A DNA stretch of 64,000 bases from Sphingorhabdus sp. 109 (GTDB taxonomy: Bacteria; Pseudomonadota; Alphaproteobacteria; Sphingomonadales; Sphingomonadaceae). The position numbers and the translations under genes are program-made. Location: positions 1,579,138 through 1,643,137 of the forward strand of contig NZ_LR732707.1 in NCBI RefSeq assembly GCF_902506555.1, written 5' to 3'. Under the pieces are notes generated by a model. That model was not told the DNA's origin. It did not search any database and saw only the letters and a list, made by a program, of their open reading frames with translations. Below, piece after piece: positions 29,845 through 38,677 of this stretch (position 1 is the first letter of the stretch; every line of letters starts with the position of its first letter).

Positions 29845-30639
29845 TCATTTCCGGCGAACATCGGCATCGCCATATTGCTGCACCAGTGCATCAATGAAGC
29901 GCACCGCGCCGCTTTTCCGCGGCGATTCAAGCGCTGGCGCGGGCCAGAGCCCCGCATCGAGAAAATCGGCATCGGCAACGATGGTCGCCTGCCCCTGCCC
30001 TACCGTACATTGCACGAGAAAAGCGGCCTCGCCCCAGTCGCAGTCAACGCCGGATACCTCCTGACCATCGGCTGAACGCTCGATCTTTCCCACGCCACGA
30101 CTGGCGAAATGATGATCACCAACGCGAAGAAGTTCGACCGCCGCGCCGTGGTCATGACCGCCAACAAGCTCCAGCCCCCAGTGACCGAGCAGTGGCGAAA
30201 GCAGGCCGGTGGCCAAAGGCCGCTGCGGATCGCCAAGCGGCAGCCGGGATGGCCAGACCAGATCGGGGTCGGTGAGAATGATGGCGGCTCCCCCTGCCCT
30301 GACCCAGGCATCAAGATCGTTCAGATCGGCCGGATCCATCGCCCGCGGCTGGACGAGCAGGAGAATGTCCGGGTTTTCCTCCGCCAGATTTTCCAGACTG
30401 TCGACCGCGGTCATATCATAATGTTGCTGCCAATAGCGGTAGACCGGTGCCGGCTCCGATCCACCGGAGAGAATCGATTCCACAGAAGCGCCATCACCCC
30501 ATATCAAAGGCAGGCTTGTCATCAGCTGGATACGGAAGCGGGGTTGCTGGGAATCGGGCGGCGATTCCGCGGCGCTGCATTGCGCGAGAAACAGGAGCGC
30601 GAGAAGGGCCGACGGAACCTTCTGCCAAAAATGCGCCAA
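29845..30639 (-). CDS. Lipoprotein with GldG/ABC-auxiliary-like domain
   Basis: This 264-residue protein has a signal peptide ending in a lipobox (LFLAQC, Cys at residue 21). The mature part contains PDILLLVQPRAMDPADLND and GGAAIILTDPDL, which resemble the GldG-type auxiliary domain (PF09822) of some ABC and gliding systems. No ABC ATPase or permease is adjacent, so the function is open. The start is a TTG directly after the TAG of the upstream gene, supported by GGGAG nine bases before it and by the signal peptide it begins. Confidence 0.72.
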   Translation of the reverse strand: MAHFWQKVPSALLALLFLAQCSAAESPPDSQQPRFRIQLMTSLPLIWGDGASVESILSGGSEPAPVYRYWQQHYDMTAVDSLENLAEENPDILLLVQPRAMDPADLNDLDAWVRAGGAAIILTDPDLVWPSRLPLGDPQRPLATGLLSPLLGHWGLELVGGHDHGAAVELLRVGDHHFASRGVGKIERSADGQEVSGVDCDWGEAAFLVQCTVGQGQATIVADADFLDAGLWPAPALESPRKSGAVRFIDALVQQYGDADVRRK

Positions 30640-31011
30640 CTAGCGCTGCTCCCGATCCATTGGTGCACCCAGATTGGGATCGGGCCTCAGGTCCGGGACG
30701 GTCTGTCCAGGCAGATTTGCCGCAGGATTTTGGGCTTCTGCCTTGCCCCCTCCCGATGCCGGTGCCGGCGTAATGCCCAGTTCGGCCAGCGGTTCGGCCG
30801 GCTTGCCTTCCGGGACAGTGGCAACCGGCGGGACGGTACCGGTTGCTTCTGCCTGCATTTCCTCGATAACCGTCTGTTCGTCGCTGGCGCGCTGGATGAT
30901 GAAATTGGCGACGCTGACCAGCAACAGCACCGCGGCCAGTCCGACGACACCGACCTGAATGCGCTGCATCGTGTCCTGACGACCGGAATTTGGCGGCTTC
31001 CTACCCATCAT
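30640..31011 (-). CDS. Small single-pass membrane protein of unknown function
   Basis: This 123-residue protein has one membrane segment at about residues 20-40 (VGVVGLAAVLLLVSVANFII) with a short N-terminal tail and a Pro/Ala/Glu-rich periplasmic part. No domain is recognised. It overlaps the cysK stop by 11 bases and is followed without a gap by the lipoprotein gene, so the three are probably one transcript. The two envelope genes may work together; that is inference. Confidence 0.75.
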   Translation of the reverse strand: MMGRKPPNSGRQDTMQRIQVGVVGLAAVLLLVSVANFIIQRASDEQTVIEEMQAEATGTVPPVATVPEGKPAEPLAELGITPAPASGGGKAEAQNPAANLPGQTVPDLRPDPNLGAPMDREQR

Positions 31012-31996
31012 TATCGAGCCACGGGAACACGGGCAGTCCCTTTTCCTTCAGCCAGGCGGCGTTATATAGCGAGGAGAGATAGCGGAACCCGGTATCGCAG
31101 AGGATCGTTGCAATCCGGCTGCCAGGCCCCAGTTCCTTGCCCAGCGCAATCGCACCGGCGACGTTGATACCCGACGACATGCCAAGACAAAGGCCCTCTT
31201 CCATCAGCAGCCGTTCGACCCAGACCAGAGCCTCCTCGTCGGAAATGCGATATTGCAAATCCACCGGCGCGTCTTCGAGATTGCCGGTGATCCGGCCCTG
31301 CCCGATGCCCTCGGCGACGCTACTGCCTTCGGACTTCAACTCGCCATGGGCGTAATATTCGTAAAGCGCTGCACCGTGCGGGTCCGATAATGCGATGGTT
31401 ATCTTTTCATTCTTCGCCTTCAGCCCCATGCCGACGCCTGCCAGCGTCCCGCCGGTTCCGACGGCACAGGTAAAGCCGTCAATCTTGCCGTCCATCTGGT
31501 CCCAGATTTCCTCGGCAGTGGTTTCGATATGCGCGCGTCGGTTGGCGACATTGTCGAACTGGTTGGCCCAGATCGCGCCTTCGGTTTCTTCTGCCAGGCG
31601 GCGTGAGGTATGGACGAAATGACCGGGGTTTGAATAAGGCGCAGCCGGCACGGTGATCAGCTCGGCGCCGAGCGCGCGCAGCGTATCCATCTTCTCCCGG
31701 CTCTGGGTCTCCGGCATGACGATGGTCGACTTATAGCCCTTGGCATTGGCCACCAATGCTATGCCGATGCCGGTATTGCCGGCGGTTCCCTCGACAATCC
31801 GTCCTCCCGGCTTCAGCAGGCCGCGTTCTTCCGCATCCTGAATGATGAACAGCGCGGCGCGATCTTTCACCGATGCGCCGGGATTGGCAAATTCGCACTT
31901 GCCGTAAATGTCGCAACCGGCAGCTTCACTGGGTCCGGAGAGGCGGACGAGCGGCGTATTGCCGATCAGTTCGAGAGTGTTTGGAATGATGCTCAT
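31001..31996 (-). CDS. cysK: Cysteine synthase A (O-acetylserine sulfhydrylase)
   Basis: This PLP enzyme makes cysteine from O-acetylserine and sulfide. The 331 residues include the PLP lysine K44 in GASVKDR, the phosphate/substrate loop GTAGNTGIG, and GTGGTLAGVG. A fold-type II beta-family enzyme of 331 residues is normal length. The ATG at 31996 (MSIIPNTLELIGNTPLV) was chosen over a TTG two codons upstream. Cystathionine beta-synthase-like alternatives are less likely because no C-terminal regulatory domain is present. Confidence 0.9.
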   Translation of the reverse strand: MSIIPNTLELIGNTPLVRLSGPSEAAGCDIYGKCEFANPGASVKDRAALFIIQDAEERGLLKPGGRIVEGTAGNTGIGIALVANAKGYKSTIVMPETQSREKMDTLRALGAELITVPAAPYSNPGHFVHTSRRLAEETEGAIWANQFDNVANRRAHIETTAEEIWDQMDGKIDGFTCAVGTGGTLAGVGMGLKAKNEKITIALSDPHGAALYEYYAHGELKSEGSSVAEGIGQGRITGNLEDAPVDLQYRISDEEALVWVERLLMEEGLCLGMSSGINVAGAIALGKELGPGSRIATILCDTGFRYLSSLYNAAWLKEKGLPVFPWLDNDG

Positions 31997-32175
31997 GGGC
32001 AATACATAGTGCGCGGGTTTTCGCGCCGCAAGCTTGAAGCTTTTGCAGGGGTAATAGCATGGCTTTAGTCTACCGCCGGCAAGGGCCAGTCTGCAGAAAA
32101 ATTGTTCGTGCGCAGTTACAGAACATCATGCTAGGCCGCTGGCAGCATCTGACAAGAGATAGGAAAAAGAGGATC

Positions 32176-33027
32176 ATGGTCGAGAAAAAATATGAATGTT
32201 TCGATGTCGAGATTGGCGACGGCATCGCCCATATCCGGATGAACCGTCCGGAAAAGCTCAACAGCATGAATCGCGCGTTCTGGAATGATCTGCCGGAAAT
32301 CGTCGAGGATATTGATATCAACGCCCGCGCGCGGGTCATCGTGATCAGCTCGACCGGCAAGCATTTCTCCGCCGGCATGGATCTCTCTGTTTTTGCGCCG
32401 CAACCAGACAACAAGATCGACGGCGCGGACAAGCATGTGCTCGCCGAAATGTTCCGCTCCAATGTCAAACGGATCCAGCATAGTTTCAACGCGCTGGAAG
32501 AAGCCCGCATTCCCGTTCTGTTTGCGCTGCACGGCGGCGTCATCGGCGGCGCGATCGACATGATCAGCGCGGGTGATATCCGCTGGTGCAGCAAGGACGC
32601 GATATTTTGCATCCAGGAAACCAACATCGGCATGACCGCCGATGTCGGCACCTTCCCGCGCCTGCAGCGCTATATCCCCGAAGGCTGGGTCAAGGAAATG
32701 GCCTATACCGGTCGCCGGATCGATGCCGCCAAGGCCAAGGAAATCGGTCTGGTCAACGATGTGTTCGACACGCAGGAAGAATGCCTGGCCTATGTCATGG
32801 AAACGGCGAAAGAAATCGCGTCGAAATCGCCCCTGGCGATCACCGGCTGTAAAGTGCTGATCAACTATGGCCGCGATCACAGTACAGCGGACACGCTGGA
32901 CTATATCGGTGTCTGGAACGCTGGCATGTTCCCGCCTTCGCATATTCAGGAAGCAGTGGCCGCGATGGGTGAGAAGCGCGAACCGGACTTTCCCGACCTG
33001 TTGCCGCTCCGAACCACAGCGCTGTAA
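32176..33027 (+). CDS. Crotonase, delta(3,5)-delta(2,4)-dienoyl-CoA isomerase-like
   Basis: This 283-residue enoyl-CoA hydratase/isomerase fold protein has oxyanion-hole segments KHFSAGMDL and ALHGGVIGGAIDM. Acidic residues D128, E148 and D156 have the same spacing (20 and 8) as the catalytic D176, E196 and D204 of rat ECH1, and the surrounding DIRWCSKDAIF and ADVGTFPRL also match. It therefore probably isomerises 3,5-dienoyl-CoA to 2,4-dienoyl-CoA in degradation of odd-double-bond fatty acids. The ATG at 32176 has AGAGGATC upstream. Divergent from cysK. Confidence 0.88.
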   Translation: MVEKKYECFDVEIGDGIAHIRMNRPEKLNSMNRAFWNDLPEIVEDIDINARARVIVISSTGKHFSAGMDLSVFAPQPDNKIDGADKHVLAEMFRSNVKRIQHSFNALEEARIPVLFALHGGVIGGAIDMISAGDIRWCSKDAIFCIQETNIGMTADVGTFPRLQRYIPEGWVKEMAYTGRRIDAAKAKEIGLVNDVFDTQEECLAYVMETAKEIASKSPLAITGCKVLINYGRDHSTADTLDYIGVWNAGMFPPSHIQEAVAAMGEKREPDFPDLLPLRTTAL

Positions 33028-33048
33028 TTTCGCCGCCGCAATCACTCG

Positions 33049-33966
33049 ATGATAAATTTCATATATGCCCTGATCCCGGTGATCCTGATCACCGGGCTGG
33101 GCTGGTTGCTCGCGCAACGGAACTTCCTGCCCGCCGAGGGATGGCGCGCGATTGAGCGACTGGTCTATTTCATTTTCTTTCCGGCGCTGATCATCAATGT
33201 GCTGGCCAGCGCCTCGTTTGAAATCGTGCCCTGGACGATGGTGCTGGCGCTGATCGGCTCGCAAATGGCGCTTGCCATACTGGGGCTTGTTGCCAAGCGG
33301 GCCGATGATGGACCCCGGAAAGGGTCTATCATCCAGTCCAATGTCCGCTGGAACACCTTTGTCGGCCTGTCGATTGCCAGCGCGTTGTTCGGCGAGCCCG
33401 GACTTGCGCTGATGGCCATTGCGGTCGCGGTTCTAACACCCGTCGCCAACGTGGTTTCGGTGCTCGCCCTGACATATTTTGCGGAGGATAGCGGTAGCCC
33501 GAAACCGCATGTGATGATGGACATGATCCGTAATCCGCTGATCATCGGCTGTATTGTCGGCATCGCGCTGAATCTGCTGGACATCGCGCCGACCGGAATG
33601 GCCGAAAAGACGCTCGACATACTGGGTGAAGCCACGCTGGCGCTCGGCCTGCTGGTGGTTGGCGCTGCGGTTGATCTAAAAGCCTTCAACCGGGCGGGTC
33701 CAACTACTTTGATCTGGTCCGCGGTCCGTCTGCTCGGCTTCCCGGTTGCGGCTCTGGCTGCCGGGCTGTTGCTCAACCTCGCGCCGGACAGTCTGGCAAT
33801 TGTCGTGATCGCCGCATCCACGCCGACCGCGAGCAGCGGCTATATATTGGCGCGTCAGCTAGGCGGCGACGCTACCCTGTCGGCCAATCTGATTGCGGTG
33901 CAGACCGTGTTTTCGGTTCTGTCCATGCCCGCGATCTATGCGCTCTATCTGCTGGTTCGGGCATGA
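33049..33966 (+). CDS. AEC-family transporter
   Basis: This 305-residue protein has about ten membrane segments in two similar halves, begins FIYALIPVILITGLGWLLA, and has the conserved second-half GLLVVGAAVDL and ASTPTASSGYILARQLGGD. This is the auxin efflux carrier (AEC) family, whose bacterial members carry malate, malonate or other acids. The substrate is unknown. It starts 21 bases after the crotonase gene and may be co-transcribed, although no clear Shine-Dalgarno is visible. Confidence 0.9.
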   Translation: MINFIYALIPVILITGLGWLLAQRNFLPAEGWRAIERLVYFIFFPALIINVLASASFEIVPWTMVLALIGSQMALAILGLVAKRADDGPRKGSIIQSNVRWNTFVGLSIASALFGEPGLALMAIAVAVLTPVANVVSVLALTYFAEDSGSPKPHVMMDMIRNPLIIGCIVGIALNLLDIAPTGMAEKTLDILGEATLALGLLVVGAAVDLKAFNRAGPTTLIWSAVRLLGFPVAALAAGLLLNLAPDSLAIVVIAASTPTASSGYILARQLGGDATLSANLIAVQTVFSVLSMPAIYALYLLVRA

Positions 33967-33985
33967 GAATTCTGCCGGGCCCCGC

Positions 33986-34684
33986 CTAGCTCAGATCATA
34001 TTTCTCGGGCACGAATTTCGCCATGATCTTGTCACAGACGGCGTTGTTGCGCTGGAAACAGTCGTGCGCCTTCATCGCCTCGAAATGGGCGACCAGCGAT
34101 GGCCAACGGGATTTGTCCGGCAGACCGGCCAGCATCTCGGTCTGGGCGATCTGGGACGCGACCGATATATCGGCGATGGTCACATTCTCGCCGATGAAAA
34201 AGGAGCGCCCGTCCAGATATTGCTCGAGATAGTCCCACAACGGCGGCAGCTTCTCGTTCCAGGTCTTGCGCGCCGTTTCAACATCCGGTTCCTTGCGCTG
34301 GAACAGATTGAAGATGATCGGCCGGAAAAGCCCCAGGCCACCGGCCATCGCCAGTCCGGTGTCGGCATATTCCTCCAGCCAGAGCGCCTGGCCATGGTCG
34401 AATGCGTCGGCGGGATAGACGGCAGGGTCGGGCTGTTTCTTTTCCAGATAGCCGCAAATCGCCGAGCTGTCGGTAATTGTCCCGGCAGGGCCTTCTTCGG
34501 CGATATCCCGGTCGCGCAGCGAGGGAATGCGGCCAAGCGGGCTGATCGGCTTGTACCAGTCCGGCAAGACCATGATGCTGACCTCCTCGCAGTCATAATC
34601 AAGCCCCTTGAGCGCGAGCACCGCCTCGACCTTGCGCTGGAAGGGGGACAAAGAAGAGCCGTAGAGGACGAGCGATGCGGTCAT
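33986..34684 (-). CDS. Glutathione S-transferase family protein
   Basis: This 232-residue protein has an N-terminal thioredoxin-like domain (LVLYGSSLSPFQRKVEAVL, PLGRIPSLRDRD, with the glutathione-binding Asp-Ser as SSAICGYLE) and a C-terminal all-helical domain containing NVTIADISVASQI. It probably conjugates or reduces with glutathione; the substrate is unknown. The ATG at 34684 is preceded by AGGAGAAAA. It converges with the AEC gene. Confidence 0.88.
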   Translation of the reverse strand: MTASLVLYGSSLSPFQRKVEAVLALKGLDYDCEEVSIMVLPDWYKPISPLGRIPSLRDRDIAEEGPAGTITDSSAICGYLEKKQPDPAVYPADAFDHGQALWLEEYADTGLAMAGGLGLFRPIIFNLFQRKEPDVETARKTWNEKLPPLWDYLEQYLDGRSFFIGENVTIADISVASQIAQTEMLAGLPDKSRWPSLVAHFEAMKAHDCFQRNNAVCDKIMAKFVPEKYDLS

Positions 34685-34736
34685 GGGGTATTTTCTCCTG
34701 ATCTTTGCAACTTCAATGGCGGATTGTTTGGAGATT

Positions 34737-34772
34737 GAAAAGCCCCGTCCCGCTCCTTCTCCTTTACGGGAC
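34737..34772 (-). terminator. Possible terminator after purT
   Basis: On the minus strand GTCCCG and CGGGAC pair across a 14-base loop, followed by GGGGCTTTTC. The stem is short and the T-run weak, so this is tentative. It lies 32 bases past the purT stop and before the GST start. Confidence 0.3.
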
Positions 34773-34803
34773 AAGGCGATTGGCGGTCCGCTCCATAATT
34801 GTT

Positions 34804-35994
34804 TCAGGAATATTCAATCCCCACTGCATCAGCCGCCTGCTTAGCCAGCTTCCGCGCCGCATCCGTATCCGCGCCTGTCGCCAGCGCCACCGCCATCCGC
34901 CGGTAAGGCCGCGTCACCGGCTTGCCAAATATCCGCACATCCGTTTCCGCGCCCTCGTCGCCCAGTCCCAGGGCATCGGCGACGCCGGTAAATTCGAACT
35001 GCTCGCTGTCCCGGTCGGCGAGAATCACCGCGCTGGCGCTGGCCGGTGCGGTTAGCGCGATATGCGGTACCGGAAGCCCCATGATGGCGCGGGCGTGCAG
35101 GTCGAATTCGCTGAGATTCTGGCCGATCGAGGTGACCATGCCGGTATCATGCGGTCGCGGACTGAGCTCGGAGAAAATGACTTCGCCCTGTCGGGTAACG
35201 AAAAACTCGACCCCGAACAGGCCCCAGCCCCTGCCGTCGCCGCCAAGATTTTCGACGACCTTGCGCGCCATATCCTGCGCGCTGGCCAGCGCCGCATCGG
35301 TCATCGAGGCCGGTTGCCAGCTTTCCTGATAATCGCCCCGCTCCTGCCGATGGCCGATCGGCGGGCAGAAGTGCACGTCATCCCGGGTGCGCACGGTCAG
35401 CAGCGTAATCTCATAGTCAAAGTCGATGAACTGCTCGACAATCACCCGCGCCCGGTCGCCCCGCATATTGGCAACGGCATAGTCCCAGGCCGCTTCCAGA
35501 TTATCGGCGCTGTCGACCTTGCTCTGCCCCTTTCCGGACGAGGACATCACCGGCTTGATCACCAGCGGCAGGCCGATGTCATCCGCTGCGCCGGCGACTT
35601 CGGCAAAACTTTCGGCATAACGGTAGCGCGAGGTGGTCAGCCCCAGTTCCCCGGCCGCAACATCGCGGATTGCATCGCGGTTCATCGTCAGCCGGGTGGC
35701 CCTGGCCGAGGGTACGACATGATAGCCGTCCGCTTCGACTTCGGCCAAAACTTCCGTCCGTATCGCCTCGACCTCCGGAACAATCAGATCGGGCCGGTGC
35801 TTCTCGACGGCCGCGCGCAATTCTGCACCGTCGAGCATCGAGAAGATCTCCCGAGCGTCGGCAACCTGCATGGCTGGCGCATTGTCATAGGCATCGCAGG
35901 CAATGACATACGCACCAAGCCGCTTGGCCGAGATAACAAATTCCCGGCCCAGTTCGCCGGAGCCGAGGAGAAGGATTTTTTTGGTAAAGGTCAT
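34804..35994 (-). CDS. purT: Formate-dependent GAR transformylase (PurT)
   Basis: PurT makes formyl-GAR in purine synthesis from formate, ATP and GAR, avoiding formyl-tetrahydrofolate. The 396 residues form an ATP-grasp protein: LLLGSGELGREFVISAKRLG at the N-terminus, KPVMSSSGKGQS in the ATP site, PIGHRQERGDYQESWQP, FGVEFFV and ELSPRPHDTGMVT, all typical. Length is normal for the family. Confidence 0.96.
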   Translation of the reverse strand: MTFTKKILLLGSGELGREFVISAKRLGAYVIACDAYDNAPAMQVADAREIFSMLDGAELRAAVEKHRPDLIVPEVEAIRTEVLAEVEADGYHVVPSARATRLTMNRDAIRDVAAGELGLTTSRYRYAESFAEVAGAADDIGLPLVIKPVMSSSGKGQSKVDSADNLEAAWDYAVANMRGDRARVIVEQFIDFDYEITLLTVRTRDDVHFCPPIGHRQERGDYQESWQPASMTDAALASAQDMARKVVENLGGDGRGWGLFGVEFFVTRQGEVIFSELSPRPHDTGMVTSIGQNLSEFDLHARAIMGLPVPHIALTAPASASAVILADRDSEQFEFTGVADALGLGDEGAETDVRIFGKPVTRPYRRMAVALATGADTDAARKLAKQAADAVGIEYS

Positions 35995-36022
35995 GGGGTG
36001 GCCATAGCCAAAGCCAGTGGTG

Positions 36023-36116
36023 TCGTCATCCTGAACTTGTTTCAGGACCTCCGCCGCCTGATCCAGAATCTGCTGGCAAGAGTGAGAAGGGTCCGCAACA
36101 AGTACAGCATGACGAA
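36023..36116. repeat. Dispersed palindromic element, family C, copy 1
   Basis: It begins CGTCATCCTGAACTTG with TTTCAGGACCT and ends with an inverted ACAGCATGACG. A related element at 63109-63201 begins CGTCATGCCGAACC with GGTTCAG and ends GGGATGACGA. This pattern is common between sphingomonad genes. Its role is unknown. Confidence 0.6.
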
Positions 36117-36429
36117 AGTGATCTGGCCGCCCCCGCTCGCCATCATCGCTTCCATCCGGCGCTCCATTACCTTTTCCGACACATCCTCTACATGGGCACT
36201 AATATGGCGCGACTAAGACCACCTGTGACCGAACGGGTCTGTCAGCCGCCCGGAACGGTCGCCGCAAGACCGGTCTTCCACCGGACGGACGACTGCGACA
36301 GGTGCATATGCTCGCTTGCACCGAAAGCTTCCGGTTGGAGCAAGATCGCTGCCTCGGTATTTTCCCCTTCCGGGCGCCGGCATTTGTTGCAGAATTGCCT
36401 CACCCTGCCAGATTCGGATATTTCCTGTT

Positions 36430-36444
36430 TGATATATTATATCA
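36430..36444. promoter_or_regulatory. Candidate Zur box
   Basis: TGATATATTATATCA is a perfect 15-bp palindrome 50 bases before the GTG of the His-rich TonB receptor. Its arms resemble the GTTATA-N-TATAAC core of proteobacterial Zur sites. The gene behind it looks like a zinc receptor, which makes zinc-responsive repression plausible. The match is approximate and a Fur-family alternative remains. Confidence 0.5.
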
Positions 36445-36494
36445 TATCCCCTATCTAGCGGACGATTCCTGTCCCCAAGATATAAGAGATAAAT

Positions 36495-38666
36495 GTGTCA
36501 CACAGAAAATTCCTGATTTCCGCTGCCATTCTGGCGCTGCCCGCAACTCCTGCCTTTGCCCAGCAGGAAAAGACCGCCGAACAGCGCTCCACCGGCCTCG
36601 CCGATGATTTTCACGATGACGATATGATCATCGTTACCGCACCTTATGTCGACCAGCTCGACATATTGGCCGGTACCTCGGCGCTCTCCGGCGATGATCT
36701 TGCGAAAGATTTGCGCGGCCAGATCGGGGACAGCCTGACCTCCCTGCCCGGCGTATCGTCGACCAGTTTCGCGCCCGGTGCCTCGCGGCCTGTGTTGCGC
36801 GGGTTTCAGGGGCCACGCGTAAAGGTGCTGACCGACGGCATCGGTTCGCTCGACGCATCCAACACTTCGGTGGACCATGCGGTGACCATTGATCCGCTCA
36901 CTGCCCAGCGGGTCGAGGTTCTGCGCGGCCCTGCGGTCCTGCTCTTCGGCGGCGATGCGATTGGCGGCGCGGTCAATGTCATTGACAAGCGCATTCCCCG
37001 CGACGTGCCGGAAGATGCAATCCACGTGGATGCAATCGGCGGATACGGCAGCGCCGCCGATGACTGGAGCCTCGCCGGATCGGTAGACGTCCCGCTGACG
37101 TCCAAGCTCGTGATCCATGCGGACGGCAGTTTCCGTGACAGCGGTGATGTTCGGGTTCCCGGATATGTCCTGTCGCCCGAACTGCGCGCAGACCTGCTGG
37201 CCGACGCGGCCGAAGAGACCGAGGAAGGTCACCTAGAGGAAGCGGAAGAATTGACCGAAGCCGCCAATCAGCGGGGGCGGATCGAGAATAGCGCCAGCCA
37301 GACCTACACCGCCGGTGTTGGCTTGGCCTTTATTGACGACGGCGGCCATCTCGGCGTCTCGCTAAGCTATTATGACTCGGACTATGGCGTACCGAGCCGA
37401 CCCGGCACCGAACATGCGCACGGCGAGGAAGAAGAGGATGATCACGATCATGACGACGACGATCATGATGAAGACGAGCATCACGACGAAGAAGCGCCCG
37501 TAACAATCGGGCTGGAACAGATTCGGGTCGACCTGCGCGGCGGCGTCAATCTCGGCGGCTTTTTTGAATCGCTGAATTTCCGTGCCGGCTATTCGGACTA
37601 TGAGCATACCGAGTTTGAAGGCGATGAAATCGGAACCGTTTTCTCGGTATCGGGTATCGAGGCGCGGGCCGAGCTGGTCCAGGCAGACCATGACGGCTGG
37701 CGCGGCGTGATCGGGACCCAAGTTCTGGTCCGCGATTTCAACGCCATCGGAGCGGAAGCCTTTGTACCGAAAAACAGTCTGGAAAGCTGGGCCTTGTTCA
37801 CGGTTCAGGAAGTTGATCTCGGCAATTGGGAAGTGGAAGGCGCAATGCGTTTCGACCAGACCGATATCAGCGCCAACAGCATCAATTTTGAGCGCAGCTT
37901 CAACACTTTCTCGGGCGCGCTGGGGCTTGCCTATGCACCGGATGACAGTGCCTTCAAGGTCGGTGTCAATCTCTCGCGGTCGGAGCGTGCGCCCTCGGCA
38001 GAAGAACTGCTTTCCGATGGCCCGCATATCGCCACCCAGGCCTATGAAATCGGCAACCCCGATTTTACCACCGAGAAAAGCTGGGGCGGCGAACTCTATG
38101 CCCGCTGGGATAGCGACGATGTCCAGCTGAGCGCGACCGTCTATGCCAATTTCTTCGATGATTATATTTTCGAAGCAGAAACCGCTGCCGAGGAAGACGG
38201 CCTGCCGGTCTTCCAATTTTATCAGCAGGACGCGACCTATTATGGCGTCGAGGCGTCTGCCTCGGCGGTGGTCGGTCGGGCTGCCGGCTTTGACTTCATC
38301 GTTGATGGCGTAGCCGATTATGTGCACGCCAGAATCAACAATGGCGGCGGTCCGGTACCGCGGATCCCGCCGCTTCGCCTGCTCGGCGGAATCGAAGCAC
38401 AAAGCGGCTCCTTTGACCTGCGTGCGGAAGTCGAATGGGCCGATGGCCAAGATCGCGTCGCGGCTTTTGAAACGCCGACCGACAGCTTTACGATGGTCAA
38501 CGCCTCTGTTGCATGGCGGCCATTCGGCAAGGAAGGCGGCGTGACATTGCTGGCATCGGCCAATAATATTTTCGACGTCCAGGCCCGTCGTCATGCCTCG
38601 TTCACTAAAGACTATGTACCTCTGTCCGGTCGTGATATTCGCGTCAGTGCAAAGTTCAGTTTTTAG
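36495..38666 (+). CDS. znuD: TonB-dependent receptor, ZnuD-like zinc uptake
   Basis: This 723-residue outer-membrane receptor has a signal peptide (ISAAILALPATPAFA), a plug domain with PVLRGFQGPRVKVLTDG and VEVLRGPAVLLFGGDAIGG, and a beta-barrel ending in KFSF. A loop at about residues 307-334 is made almost wholly of His, Asp and Glu, the hallmark of ZnuD zinc receptors. A palindrome like a Zur box precedes it. The GTG start at 36495 begins the signal peptide; the Shine-Dalgarno is weak. Zinc as ligand is inferred from the His-rich loop; nickel or copper are possible. Confidence 0.85.
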   Translation: MSHRKFLISAAILALPATPAFAQQEKTAEQRSTGLADDFHDDDMIIVTAPYVDQLDILAGTSALSGDDLAKDLRGQIGDSLTSLPGVSSTSFAPGASRPVLRGFQGPRVKVLTDGIGSLDASNTSVDHAVTIDPLTAQRVEVLRGPAVLLFGGDAIGGAVNVIDKRIPRDVPEDAIHVDAIGGYGSAADDWSLAGSVDVPLTSKLVIHADGSFRDSGDVRVPGYVLSPELRADLLADAAEETEEGHLEEAEELTEAANQRGRIENSASQTYTAGVGLAFIDDGGHLGVSLSYYDSDYGVPSRPGTEHAHGEEEEDDHDHDDDDHDEDEHHDEEAPVTIGLEQIRVDLRGGVNLGGFFESLNFRAGYSDYEHTEFEGDEIGTVFSVSGIEARAELVQADHDGWRGVIGTQVLVRDFNAIGAEAFVPKNSLESWALFTVQEVDLGNWEVEGAMRFDQTDISANSINFERSFNTFSGALGLAYAPDDSAFKVGVNLSRSERAPSAEELLSDGPHIATQAYEIGNPDFTTEKSWGGELYARWDSDDVQLSATVYANFFDDYIFEAETAAEEDGLPVFQFYQQDATYYGVEASASAVVGRAAGFDFIVDGVADYVHARINNGGGPVPRIPPLRLLGGIEAQSGSFDLRAEVEWADGQDRVAAFETPTDSFTMVNASVAWRPFGKEGGVTLLASANNIFDVQARRHASFTKDYVPLSGRDIRVSAKFSF

Positions 38667-38677
38667 GATGTTCTAAC

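Larger units (their letters stand above)
35995..36494. other. 500-base intergenic region between purT and the TonB receptor
   Basis: The left part (36023-36116) is a palindromic repeat. A coding-like fragment on the minus strand runs into it (36042-36167; see findings). The right part holds a 15-bp palindrome at 36430-36444 that resembles a Zur site. The central 36200-36400 shows several inverted GC-rich words but no recognised riboswitch, RNA or gene. Confidence 0.5.

Noticed and set aside
32131-33264. A 377-codon open frame on the minus strand
   Set aside because: It is antisense to the crotonase gene, whose catalytic residues are all in place.
36200-36400. A cobalamin-type riboswitch in front of the TonB receptor
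   Set aside because: The region has GC-rich inverted words, but the conserved B12-box and core words could not be found on either strand.
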